Positions 26,321 through 34,133 of a stretch of DNA of 64,000 bases are shown one piece after another; position 1 is the first letter of the stretch, and each line of letters opens with the position of its first letter. The DNA lies in assembly GCF_000813985.1 (NCBI RefSeq), contig NZ_JWLJ01000001.1, positions 1,166,453 to 1,230,452 on the forward strand. The letters are read 5' to 3'. The translations under genes and the position numbers were made by a program. This DNA comes from Ruegeria sp. ANG-R (lineage in GTDB: Bacteria > Pseudomonadota > Alphaproteobacteria > Rhodobacterales > Rhodobacteraceae). The notes beneath the pieces are model-generated. The model was not told the DNA's origin. It was given only the letters and a program-made list of their open reading frames with translations, and searched no databases.

Positions 26321-27346
26321 TCAACCAAACATTGCCGGCAGATCGACGGTACTGCATTCCCCCAAATCGTCCTTATGAGCGTGCAGGAACTTGTCCGCAG
26401 CAGAGCGACCGGCCTGTTTCAGCCTGTTCAAGACAACCGGGTTCGGGAACGTCTTCGTCGCCGCAGACAGATCATTCATCAACTCATCATCTGCGATCAT
26501 GTGAACCAGTACCCGGCTCATCTCGCCCGCCTTCAGCTTGCCTTCCCGCAGCAGCCGCTGAACGAAGTTGATCGCCCGCAGTTCACGAAACAGGGATGAG
26601 TTAAAACTGATCTCGTTAATCCGGTTCTGAATCTGCTGCGGCGTTTTAGGTACTTCATCCCGTTCCAACGGGTTAATGTTCACAATCACCACGTCATCTG
26701 GAAGGTCGCCGCCGAACAGAGGATAGAGCGCCGGATTGCCGGTGTAACCTCCATCCCAATACGCCTCGGTCCGACCAGATGCCGGATCGAAAATCTCAAC
26801 CGCCTGAAACAGGTTGGGCAAACAAGCCGACGCCAGAATAGCATCGGTCGATAACTCGTCGCCTGTGAACACCCTGATCTTTCCACTGCGCACACAGGTC
26901 GCACAAACGAAAAGCCCCGGCCCCTCATCCGCGCATATCTCATCAAAGTTGAACTTGTCGACGACCGGCTCCAGCGGATTGCGATAAAACGGCCCGTAGG
27001 CATAAGGCGACACCAACCGCGACCATGTCTTGGCCATCGAATACGGCAGCGAATACTCCAGCGCCCGCGCGATATGGGCGGGTTCGATGCCCCGCATCCA
27101 ATGGGCAATCCGCATGTCACCAACCGCGCCCATGCGCTTCCACAACCCGTCAAGACAGGCCCGCGCACCTTCCCGCCCCGCGTGCACCATACCGGATTTG
27201 AAAGCAGCGCCATTCAAGGCGCCGGCCGAGGTTCCGGTGATTGCCGCAACCTCGACATCCTCTTCGTCCAACAGTCGGTCCAGAACACCCCAGGTGAACG
27301 CACCATGCGCCCCGCCACCCTGCAAAGCCAGATTGATACGTTTCAC
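26321..27346 (-). CDS. Patatin-like phospholipase
   Basis: A 341-residue acyl hydrolase with a Ser-Asp dyad. It shows the oxyanion loop GGGAHG (10-15), the nucleophile elbow GTSAG with Ser40, and the catalytic Asp in the DGGY motif near residue 200. No signal peptide, so intracellular. It lies 58 bases downstream of 3-hydroxybutyrate dehydrogenase on the same strand. This pairing recurs in roseobacters and suggests a role in polyhydroxybutyrate or membrane lipid turnover, but that is inference. Confidence 0.92.
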   Translation of the reverse strand: MKRINLALQGGGAHGAFTWGVLDRLLDEEDVEVAAITGTSAGALNGAAFKSGMVHAGREGARACLDGLWKRMGAVGDMRIAHWMRGIEPAHIARALEYSLPYSMAKTWSRLVSPYAYGPFYRNPLEPVVDKFNFDEICADEGPGLFVCATCVRSGKIRVFTGDELSTDAILASACLPNLFQAVEIFDPASGRTEAYWDGGYTGNPALYPLFGGDLPDDVVIVNINPLERDEVPKTPQQIQNRINEISFNSSLFRELRAINFVQRLLREGKLKAGEMSRVLVHMIADDELMNDLSAATKTFPNPVVLNRLKQAGRSAADKFLHAHKDDLGECSTVDLPAMFG

Positions 27347-27404
27347 GACCCGAGCCTCTTTTGCTGTTCCAAATCAGTTCGGGGTGTGGAGCCCCCGAGT
27401 TTTC

Positions 27405-28175
27405 CTAGAGGGCCGTCCACCCGCCATCGACCGATATAGTCGTTCCGGTAATCTGCGCCGCTGCGTCCGAGCACAGGAAGATTGTTGTTCCACCCAACTG
27501 CTCGACAGTGGCGAATTCCTTGGACGGCTGCCGTTCCAGCAGAACATTCTTCACCACATCCTCGCGGCTCATGTTGTATTCTTTCATCGTATTGGGAATC
27601 TGCGCCTCGACCAGCGGGGTCAGCACGTATCCCGGACAGATTGCGTTGCAGGTGATCGGTTCCTGCGCAGTCTCCAGCGCGACGGTTTTGGTCATCCCGA
27701 CAACACCGTGCTTGGCCGCGACATATGCCGCCTTGAAGGGTGAGGCCGTCAATCCATGAGCCGAGGCAATATTCACGATCCGACCCCATCCGGCCGCCCG
27801 CATCATCGGCAACGCAGCCGCCATCGTGTGGAAAGCCGAGTTCATGTTGATCGCAATGATCGCGTCCCATTTGTCGACAGGGAACTGATCGATTGGAGAC
27901 ACGTGCTGAATACCCGCATTGTTCACCAGAATGTCGCAAGCACCCGCCTGCTCGATCAGGGCGCGGCATTCATCGCCCTTCGACATATCCGCCTTGATGT
28001 ATCGCGCATTGGTCCCGGTCTCTTGCCCGATTTCGGCGGCCAGTGCGTGATCCTCATCCCGATCGGTGAATGAATTCAGAACGACATCTGCGCCGGCCTT
28101 GGCCATCTCCCGCGCGATGCCCAATCCGATCCCTGAATTTGACCCCGTAACAATGGCCGTTTTTCCCGACAAGCT
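27405..28175 (-). CDS. bdhA: 3-hydroxybutyrate dehydrogenase
   Basis: A 256-residue classical short-chain dehydrogenase. The NAD-binding TGSNSGIGLGIA is at the N-terminus, NNAG is in VNNAGIQHVSPI, the catalytic Ser is in IVNIASAHGL and YxxxK is in YVAAKHG. The segment after NNAG, ending in FP, and the C-terminus ending GTTISVDGGWTA match D-beta-hydroxybutyrate dehydrogenase, which oxidises 3-hydroxybutyrate to acetoacetate. ATG 28175 has GGAGA 6 bases upstream; the frame is open 12 codons further. Confidence 0.92.
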   Translation of the reverse strand, partial: SLSGKTAIVTGSNSGIGLGIAREMAKAGADVVLNSFTDRDEDHALAAEIGQETGTNARYIKADMSKGDECRALIEQAGACDILVNNAGIQHVSPIDQFPVDKWDAIIAINMNSAFHTMAAALPMMRAAGWGRIVNIASAHGLTASPFKAAYVAAKHGVVGMTKTVALETAQEPITCNAICPGYVLTPLVEAQIPNTMKEYNMSREDVVKNVLLERQPSKEFATVEQLGGTTIFLCSDAAAQITGTTISVDGGWTAL

Positions 28176-28280
28176 CATGACCGATCTCCGTCCTGATTTG
28201 ATTTCGGGCACACAGTGCCATGCTGCACCTGCAAAGGAAACGGGGAATGATCCGACGCGTGCGTCCCTGCGGTTCTTGCC

Positions 28281-28309
28281 AAAAAAAACGCCCGCACGAA
28301 GCGGGCGTT
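28281..28309 (-). terminator. Strong rho-independent terminator on the minus strand
   Basis: A perfect 9-base-pair stem, AACGCCCGC/GCGGGCGTT (28287-28295 with 28301-28309), and a 5-base loop, followed on the minus strand by a U run from 28288 to 28281. The plus strand has no T run, so it serves leftward transcription. It sits upstream of bdhA, where no leftward gene ends. Confidence 0.88.
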
Positions 28310-28356
28310 AAGTTATTGAGGCAGGTTTCATACAGGCAAGAAACCTATCGAGCAGT
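28281..28356 (-). ncRNA. Candidate small RNA with its own promoter and terminator
   Basis: A predicted minus-strand transcript of about 76 bases. It starts 7 bases after a TATAAA box and ends at a strong terminator. It contains a first stem GGTTTC/GAAACC (28324-28329 with 28340-28345), a short single-stranded CCTGCCTCAATAAC-type linker, then the terminator stem. No convincing start codon and SD lie between promoter and terminator, and no annotated minus gene feeds the terminator. The size and shape suit a trans-acting, Hfq-type sRNA. I do not recognise its family. Confidence 0.5.
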
Positions 28357-28362
28357 GCATCC

Positions 28363-28391
28363 TTTATAAGCAATTCCGCGCCTTCGTCCAA
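28363..28391 (-). promoter_or_regulatory. Sigma-70 promoter of the candidate small RNA
   Basis: Read on the minus strand: -35 TTGGAC (28391-28386), a spacer of exactly 17 bases and -10 TATAAA (28368-28363). This is the best promoter match seen in the window outside the tRNA genes. It points away from the oligopeptide-binding protein gene towards the terminator at 28281. Confidence 0.6.
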
Positions 28392-28471
28392 GCTAAAAGT
28401 TTGATAATAAGAAAAATCATGGCTACGGTGAATCCCAAATAAAATAAGGCCAGAGCAGGATTGTTTCCAAA

Positions 28472-30301
28472 ATGAGCCCCGATTATCTTCGCCCCGTTCG
28501 TCCTGCGATTGCGGGAATCGCTTCCATTTTGGCCGCCTCGCTGGCCTCGGCAGAATCGGCCCATGGCATAGCTATGTACGGGCAGCCCGCCCTACCACCG
28601 GATTTTGTGTCGCTACCCTACGCAAACCCTGACGCGCCGAAAGGTGGCAAGGTCGTGTTCGCAAACACCGGCGGCTATAACAGCCTGAACCCGTTTGTAC
28701 AAAAAGGCACCTCCCCTTGGCAGTTGCGATTTTGGACCCATGAAAGCCTGATGGGTCGGTCCTGGGACGAACCTTTCACTCTTTACGGGTTGTTAGCCGA
28801 ATCAGTTGAGGCAGCTCCGGACCGGTCCTGGGTCGAGTTTACCCTGCGTGAAAACGCCCGATTCTCGGACGGGTCTCCGGTCACGGTTGACGATGTGATC
28901 TGGTCATATGAAACGCTGGGCACAGAAGGCCACCTTCGATATCGCGGCTTGTGGGGAAAGATCGACAGTATTGAACAGACCGGCCCGCGGAGTGTCCGGA
29001 TCACCTTTAACGAACCTGATCGTGAACTGGCACTGATCGCCGGATTGCGCCCGATTCTGCAGAAGGCGCAGTGGGAAGGGAAAGACTTCGCCGATGCCCA
29101 GTTGCATGACATCCCCGTCGGCTCGGGGCCTTACGTCATCGACGACTACGAAGCCGGGCGTTACGTGAATCTGCGACGCAATCCCGACTATTGGGGCACG
29201 GACATCCCCTATCGCAAGGGCACGATGAATTTTGAAGATATGCGCATCGAATTCTATGGCGACGGCACGGTCGCTTTCGAAGCCTTCAAAGCCGGTGAGC
29301 TATCTGCAGTGCGCGAGTTCAACGCGGATAAATGGAACACGCAGTACAACTTTCCGGCGGTTCAGCGCGGGGATGTCGTTAAGACGGAAATCCCGCATCA
29401 GAAGCCCTCGGGCATGACAGGGTTCGCGATGAACACGCGTAAGGCTCCGTTTGACGACTGGCGCGTGCGCGAGGCGCTGACGCTGGCGTTTAACTTCGAG
29501 TTCATCAACGACACTATTACCGGCAGCGCACAACCCAGAATTACCTCGTATTTCTCGGGCTCCGAATTGGGAATGAAACCCGGCCCGGCCTCCGGTCGCG
29601 TCGAGGACCTTCTTCAGCCATACGCAGCCGAATTACCGCCTGGCACACTGGAGGGATATGAACTGCCCCAAGGCGATGGAACCGAACGCAACCGCCGCAG
29701 TATTCGCAAGGCGCTCGGACTTCTGGAAGAGGCAGGCTGGACAGTTCAGGATGGCCTGCTGCGCAATGCAGATGGTGAGCCATTCCGCATCGATCTGGTC
29801 ATCAGCCAGGGCAGTCTTAACGTCGTGCAGGATGTCGGCGTGATAGCGGAAATCTATGCGCGGGCTCTGGAACGCCTTGGAATTCAACTGACGGTTGAAA
29901 AGGTCGACGATGCGCAGTACACCGCGCGTATTGATGCGCAAGACTTTGACATGACCCCGTTTCGCCGCGCACTCTCGCTGTCGCCGGGCAACGAACAGCG
30001 TCTCTATTGGGGGAGCGAAAATGCCGACGCGCCGGGGACACGGAACGTAATGGGGTTGTCCTCACCTGCTGTGGACGGCTTGATTGATGAGATGTTGGCC
30101 TCGGATAGCCACGAGGATTTTGTCGCCGCCACCCGCGCGCTGGATCGTGTGCTGACCGCCGGTCGTTATGTCATCCCGATCTGGAGTTTTGATATCGGTC
30201 GTATCGCCCATGTCAAAGAGTTGAAGTACCCCCAAACCCTGCCAATCTACGGCGACGGACCCGAATATATGCCTCAGGTCTGGTGGTATCAGGATGAATA
30301 G
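28472..30301 (+). CDS. Extracellular solute-binding protein, oligopeptide family 5 (YejA-like)
   Basis: A 609-residue periplasmic binding protein for an ABC importer of peptides or similar solutes. A Sec signal peptide (about 1-27, AASLASAES) precedes a family 5 domain. Recognisable parts are PYANPDAPKGGKVV, FTLRENARFSDGSPVTVDDVIWSYE (in short FSDGSPVTVDDV), VGSGPYVIDDYEAGRYV and RRNPDYWG. Length and the PYANPDAPKGG start are YejA-like. In most genomes such genes head an operon with permeases and ATPases, but here neither follows and 671 bases of non-coding DNA lie downstream. It must share a transporter encoded elsewhere. Confidence 0.92.
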   Translation: MSPDYLRPVRPAIAGIASILAASLASAESAHGIAMYGQPALPPDFVSLPYANPDAPKGGKVVFANTGGYNSLNPFVQKGTSPWQLRFWTHESLMGRSWDEPFTLYGLLAESVEAAPDRSWVEFTLRENARFSDGSPVTVDDVIWSYETLGTEGHLRYRGLWGKIDSIEQTGPRSVRITFNEPDRELALIAGLRPILQKAQWEGKDFADAQLHDIPVGSGPYVIDDYEAGRYVNLRRNPDYWGTDIPYRKGTMNFEDMRIEFYGDGTVAFEAFKAGELSAVREFNADKWNTQYNFPAVQRGDVVKTEIPHQKPSGMTGFAMNTRKAPFDDWRVREALTLAFNFEFINDTITGSAQPRITSYFSGSELGMKPGPASGRVEDLLQPYAAELPPGTLEGYELPQGDGTERNRRSIRKALGLLEEAGWTVQDGLLRNADGEPFRIDLVISQGSLNVVQDVGVIAEIYARALERLGIQLTVEKVDDAQYTARIDAQDFDMTPFRRALSLSPGNEQRLYWGSENADAPGTRNVMGLSSPAVDGLIDEMLASDSHEDFVAATRALDRVLTAGRYVIPIWSFDIGRIAHVKELKYPQTLPIYGDGPEYMPQVWWYQDE

Positions 30302-30740
30302 TCCCGCTGTTCTGCTTTATATCATCGTAAGCACGCGCGGCGGTTTTTAACCAACGGTTGCCCCGCACCGCGAACATGTCCGTGCGCCCTTACGCAGTAT
30401 ACCCCGCAGCAGACCGTGGATGCCGGAGCCGTCGTGCATAATCGGCTCGCCGATTCTATACGCCGCTGAAACGCAGCACAGGACCGCCTCATACCCACGG
30501 TTCGCGGAAATTATCGCAGCCGCGAGCCTGCTTTTTGTGGTTCTCGGCGAAATTTGGCGCAAACCCGAGACGCACCAGTGCTTGTATAAGACGACATTCC
30601 CTCCCCCTACCGGTACGCATCATCAACAAGTTTTGCTAGTCCGGCCAATATTATCTCAAGTGGCTTTACGGACACATTCGCGGGGATTACCTTGCACATA
30701 TTGCGATGTTCTTCTTAATGCGGAAAATTTCTGTATTTAT

Positions 30741-30853
30741 TCGGGCACATAATACTCAAATGGCTATCGAAGCCCGAGGAATAACGGACCGGCCGCCACT
30801 CACTTACAAGCAGGTCCGTAGGCCCGTTGCGGTATCGCCGCAGCGGGTTTTTT
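30741..30853 (+). ncRNA. Candidate structured RNA of three hairpins
   Basis: Three stems follow one another on the plus strand: TCGGGC/GCCCGA (30741-30746 with 30772-30777), ACGGACC/GGTCCGT (30784-30790 with 30813-30819) and the terminator stem at 30823-30847. CATAAT at 30748-30753 could be a -10 box, giving a shorter RNA from about 30760, but I see no good -35. It could also be the far 3' end of the solute-binding protein transcript. Confidence 0.4.
30823..30853 (+). terminator. Rho-independent terminator upstream of the CsbD-like gene
   Basis: CCCGTTGCGG (30823-30832) pairs with CCGCAGCGGG (30838-30847), with one G-U pair, around TATCG, then six T at 30848-30853. It lies 520 bases past the solute-binding protein stop and 120 bases before the next gene. 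Confidence 0.85.
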
Positions 30854-30972
30854 GTTCTCAGAGAATTCCGCGAAGACCTGCGACATTTTGTCATGTCCGC
30901 CACAGCGCCCCACTCTCCGTACGCTGAGGTGGGGAGAGCAATCCTGAAACCTGAAAAAAGGAACGCTCGCAG

Positions 30973-31209
30973 ATGTTGAACTGGGCTGATCTGACGCAAG
31001 ACTGGGGCGCGTCATACGCGCGTGCAAAGCGCAGGTTTCCGAACCTGCGTGATCGTGACATGGCGCGCGTGAGGGATGACCGCAATCAGTTCGAAGCCTA
31101 TTTGGCCGAACGCCACCATCTGACCGTGAATGAAGCCCGGGAAGAACTTGAGGATTTCCTGTTCACCGAGGGCCTGAACCGCGAGGCGCGTCAATCCTTA
31201 GGTAAGTGA
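30973..31209 (+). CDS. CsbD-like small protein
   Basis: A 78-residue, highly charged, probably helical protein. WADLTQDWGASYARAKRRFP followed by LRDRDMARVRDDRNQFEAYLAER, in short a WADL-type start and RDDRNQF core, recalls the CsbD family of small stress proteins, although the glycine/lysine repeats of classical CsbD are reduced. Function is unknown, and stress induction is typical of the family. AAAGGA lies about 10 bases before the ATG. Two alternative hairpins (CCCCAC/GTGGGG at 30908-30934, CTCTCC/GGAGAG at 30913-30938) lie in its leader. Its 3' end overlaps the convergent regulator gene by 12 bases. Confidence 0.7.
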   Translation: MLNWADLTQDWGASYARAKRRFPNLRDRDMARVRDDRNQFEAYLAERHHLTVNEAREELEDFLFTEGLNREARQSLGK

Positions 31210-31821
31210 TGTGACCCACAGGATCGTCGCATCCTCATCACTGACCGAAATCACATTGTGTCCCATGCTGCCGTCGTAGTAGGCGCTGTCGCCCCGGCGC
31301 ATTTCGACGGGTTCGTAGAACTCGGTGAACAGCCGCACCACGCCTGTCAGGACATACAGGAATTCCTCGCCATCGTGACGAACCCAACCATCGAACTCTT
31401 CCATTGAACGCGCACGCACGCGGGCGCGGTAAGGCAGCATCTGCTTTTTGGTCAGGGTCTCGGCCAGCAATTCATGTTCATAAGTGGTGGTCGCGTGTGC
31501 GGCCCCCTCGCCCATCTTGGTCACCGCCATGCGGCCGATCACCTGATCGCGCTGCGGCGGCGTGAACAGCTGAGGCACCGAAATCTCCAGCCCCGTCGCC
31601 AGCTTTTTCAACGCATCGTAGGTCGGTGACATCTGGCCGTTTTCGATCTTGCTGAGTGTCGAACGCGCCAACCCTGCCTGACTGGCGGCCTGTTCCAATG
31701 TCCAGTTCCGGGCTTTTCGCAATTCGCGCACCCGCGCGCCAAGGTCGACCGGCTCGAGCTCGGTGTTTGTGCCATTGTCGCGGGCAATTCTGACGATGGA
31801 TTTATGATCTTTGGTGGTCAT
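31198..31821 (-). CDS. XRE-family regulator with C-terminal cupin domain
   Basis: A 207-residue one-component regulator. The helix-turn-helix is near residues 30-85 (LRKARNWTLEQAASQAGLARSTLSKIENG, in short LEQAASQAGLARSTLSKIE). The cupin barrel is near 130-200, with EFDGWVRHDGEEFLYVLTG and a C-terminal GDSAYYDGSMGHNVISV. The class usually senses a small metabolite through the cupin. It is divergent from the acyl-CoA ligase gene by 65 bases, making that operon its likely target. ATG 31821 is used; an in-frame codon at 31857 would also lie in the divergent gap. Confidence 0.92.
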   Translation of the reverse strand: MTTKDHKSIVRIARDNGTNTELEPVDLGARVRELRKARNWTLEQAASQAGLARSTLSKIENGQMSPTYDALKKLATGLEISVPQLFTPPQRDQVIGRMAVTKMGEGAAHATTTYEHELLAETLTKKQMLPYRARVRARSMEEFDGWVRHDGEEFLYVLTGVVRLFTEFYEPVEMRRGDSAYYDGSMGHNVISVSDEDATILWVTSLT

Positions 31822-31886
31822 GCGTCTTTCTATAGGACCAGCCTGCCACGCTTGCAACGCGCCTCGCGCGGCGATAGCCAGTTCTC

Positions 31887-33404
31887 ATGTTGTCTATCTT
31901 TGATCAGGGGCCTCCACCGCCCTGCCCGCGCCCATTCAACCTTGCCGCGCATGTGCTGCGCCATGCACAAAGTTCTGACCGGAAGATCGCCCTATCTGTG
32001 CTCGGGCCGGATACGGCAACCGAGTGGACTTACGGCGACCTGCAATCGGCCATCTTGGGAACCGGCACGGGATTACTCCAGAGCGGCCTTGGCGCCGGAG
32101 ATATCGTTTTGATGCGACTGGGAAACACGGTCGATTTCCCAATCGCCTATCTGGGTGCGATTGCCGTGGGGCTGGTGCCGGTGCCGACCTCGTCACAACT
32201 GACCAGCGCGGAAACCGCCAAGATTATCGAAGACCTGAAGCCAGCCGCCATTCTGCGCGATCCCAGCGTAACCTGCGCCCCGAACGCGCATCAGATAACA
32301 CTGTCCGAACTGGTTCAGATGCGGTCGCTGCCCCCTGCCGCCTTTGATATGGGCGACCCCGAACGGCTGGCCTACGTGGTCTACACGTCGGGTACATCGG
32401 GCAAACCCCGTGCGGTGGCTCATGCGCATCGCGCCATTTGGGCACGGCAGATGATGGTCGATGGCTGGTATGGCCTGCTTTCTTCGGATCGTCTTTGCCA
32501 TGCAGGTGCCTTTAACTGGACCTATACTCTGGGCACGGGATTGATGGACCCCTGGACCATTGGTGCGACAGCTCTGATCCCCGAGCCGGGAACCGGCACT
32601 GGCGATCTGCTGAAGCTGCTTAAACAACACCGGGCCACCATCTTCGCCGCCGCACCGGGGGTCTTCCGGAAGATGATGCAAGCTGAGGTTCAACTGAGTC
32701 TGCCGGACCTGCGCCATGGCCTCTGCGCCGGAGAAAAGCTTTCGCGGCACCTGCACGAACAATGGGTGCACTCCACCGGAACGGAGCTTTATGAGGCGTA
32801 TGGCATGTCTGAATGCTCGACCTTCATTTCTTCCAGCCCTTCGCACCCGGCACGCGCAGAGGCGTTGGGCCGGCCTCAGCCAGGGCGTCGAGTGGCCATT
32901 CTCGGACCAGAGGGGCCTGTCCCCCAAGGGCAGGAAGGCACCATCGCGGTTCACCGCGCCGATCCGGGCTTGATGCTGACCTATCTAAACGCTCCGCAAG
33001 AGGCCGCGTCACGAATGCAGGGGGATTGGTTTCTTACCGGTGATCAGGGGGCAATGGCAGTGGACGGACAAATCACCTATCTCGGTCGCGACGATGACAT
33101 GATGAATGCGGGCGGCTACCGGGTCTCTCCGGTCGAGGTAGAGGCCGCGCTATCCACCCATCCCGGCATCACGCAGGTCGGTGCCGCTGCGGTTGAGGTC
33201 AAACAGGACACATCCGTCATCGCCGCGTTCTATACCGGCCCCGAAGAACTGGACGAAAACGCGCTGCGCACCTATGTGTCCGAGAAACTGGCGCGCTACA
33301 AACAACCGCGCGCCTTCGTCCACATGTCTGCCCTGCCGACCGGGGGCAATGGCAAACTCCTGCGCCGCGCCCTGCCGGCCTATTTTAAGGCACGACCCGA
33401 ATGA
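31887..33404 (+). CDS. AMP-dependent acyl/aryl-CoA synthetase (benzoate-CoA ligase-like)
   Basis: A 505-residue adenylate-forming ligase. It shows the P-loop-like YVVYTSGTSGKPRAVAHAHR, in short TSGTSGKPRAVAHAHR, YEAYGMSECSTF, WFLTGDQGAM, GRDDDMMNAGGYRVSP and the catalytic Lys in GGNGKLLRR. The compact size and MSECST motif suit benzoate-type or short-chain acid ligases. The substrate cannot be read from the sequence. It forms an ATGA overlap with the FrnE-like gene and is divergent from the XRE-cupin regulator, which probably controls it. Confidence 0.9.
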   Translation: MLSIFDQGPPPPCPRPFNLAAHVLRHAQSSDRKIALSVLGPDTATEWTYGDLQSAILGTGTGLLQSGLGAGDIVLMRLGNTVDFPIAYLGAIAVGLVPVPTSSQLTSAETAKIIEDLKPAAILRDPSVTCAPNAHQITLSELVQMRSLPPAAFDMGDPERLAYVVYTSGTSGKPRAVAHAHRAIWARQMMVDGWYGLLSSDRLCHAGAFNWTYTLGTGLMDPWTIGATALIPEPGTGTGDLLKLLKQHRATIFAAAPGVFRKMMQAEVQLSLPDLRHGLCAGEKLSRHLHEQWVHSTGTELYEAYGMSECSTFISSSPSHPARAEALGRPQPGRRVAILGPEGPVPQGQEGTIAVHRADPGLMLTYLNAPQEAASRMQGDWFLTGDQGAMAVDGQITYLGRDDDMMNAGGYRVSPVEVEAALSTHPGITQVGAAAVEVKQDTSVIAAFYTGPEELDENALRTYVSEKLARYKQPRAFVHMSALPTGGNGKLLRRALPAYFKARPE

Positions 33405-34060
33405 CCCAAACCGTCAAACTCGATATCATGTCCGATCCGATCTGCCCCTGGTGCTACATCGGAAAAACCCATCTCGACAAAGCTCTGGCCGCCGTGCCGG
33501 ACCATCCGTTCGTGATCGAATGGCACCCGTTTCAGCTGAACCCCGATATGCCCGGCGCGGGCATGGACCGGCGCGCGTACCTTGAGCGTAAATTTGGCGG
33601 CAAGGACGGCGCTGTCCGCGCCTATGCGCCGGTGGTTGAACATGCTGAAAACGCGGGGCTGAAGATCGATTTCGAGGGCATGAAACGCACGCCGAACACT
33701 CTGGATGCCCACCGCCTGATCCACTGGGCCGGGATCGAAGACAAACAGAACGCCGTGGTCGATGCGCTCTTCAACGCCTATTTCGTCGAAGCGCGTGATA
33801 TCGGCGACCATGAGGTTCTTGCCGATATCGCCGACAGCATCGGAATGGACGCCGCCGTTGTGCTCAAACTGCTGCAGTCGGACGCCGACCGAGAGGACAT
33901 CCGCACCCGCGACACCCATTCCCGCCAGATGGGAGTAAGCTCGGTGCCCACGTATATCGTCGCAAATCAGCACGCTGTTCCGGGTGCTCAACCTCCTGAA
34001 TTATGGGAAAAAGTGATCTCCGAAATAATGTCTCAACTTGAGGCTTCCCCTGCAGATTAG
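33401..34060 (+). CDS. DsbA-family oxidoreductase (FrnE-like)
   Basis: A 219-residue cytoplasmic thioredoxin-fold protein with the redox motif CPWC (Cys15, Cys18) in SDPICPWCYIGK, and the C-terminal cis-Pro loop GVSSVPTYIV. No signal peptide, which separates it from periplasmic DsbA and fits the FrnE group of thiol-disulfide isomerases. The start overlaps the ligase stop (ATGA), so it is translationally coupled to the ligase upstream. Confidence 0.93.
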   Translation: MTQTVKLDIMSDPICPWCYIGKTHLDKALAAVPDHPFVIEWHPFQLNPDMPGAGMDRRAYLERKFGGKDGAVRAYAPVVEHAENAGLKIDFEGMKRTPNTLDAHRLIHWAGIEDKQNAVVDALFNAYFVEARDIGDHEVLADIADSIGMDAAVVLKLLQSDADREDIRTRDTHSRQMGVSSVPTYIVANQHAVPGAQPPELWEKVISEIMSQLEASPAD

Positions 34061-34133
34061 CACATACCTCTGTGCATTTCTGATCTAGTCCAACCCGTTT
34101 TGCCGTGATAGCGCAATCGGGAAGGAGTTCCCC

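Larger units (their letters stand above)
30302..30972. other. 671-base gap without a convincing gene
   Basis: No reading frame here has a credible start, SD and protein-like composition. The longest frames (30347-30562 minus, 71 codons; 30420-30752 plus, 110 codons) match nothing I recognise. Visible structure includes a 16-base palindrome at 30440-30455 (AATCGGC either side of a two-base centre), then three hairpins at 30741-30853 ending in a T run, and overlapping hairpins at 30908-30938 just before the CsbD-like gene. Confidence 0.7.

Noticed and set aside
30347-30562. 71-codon minus frame ending CSRCGATVG in the long gap
   Set aside because: The CxxC at the end looked zinc-ribbon-like, but there is no SD, no second CxxC and no known family.
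30420-30752. 110-codon plus frame in the same gap
   Set aside because: No SD, mixed composition and no domain; it stops inside the hairpin region.
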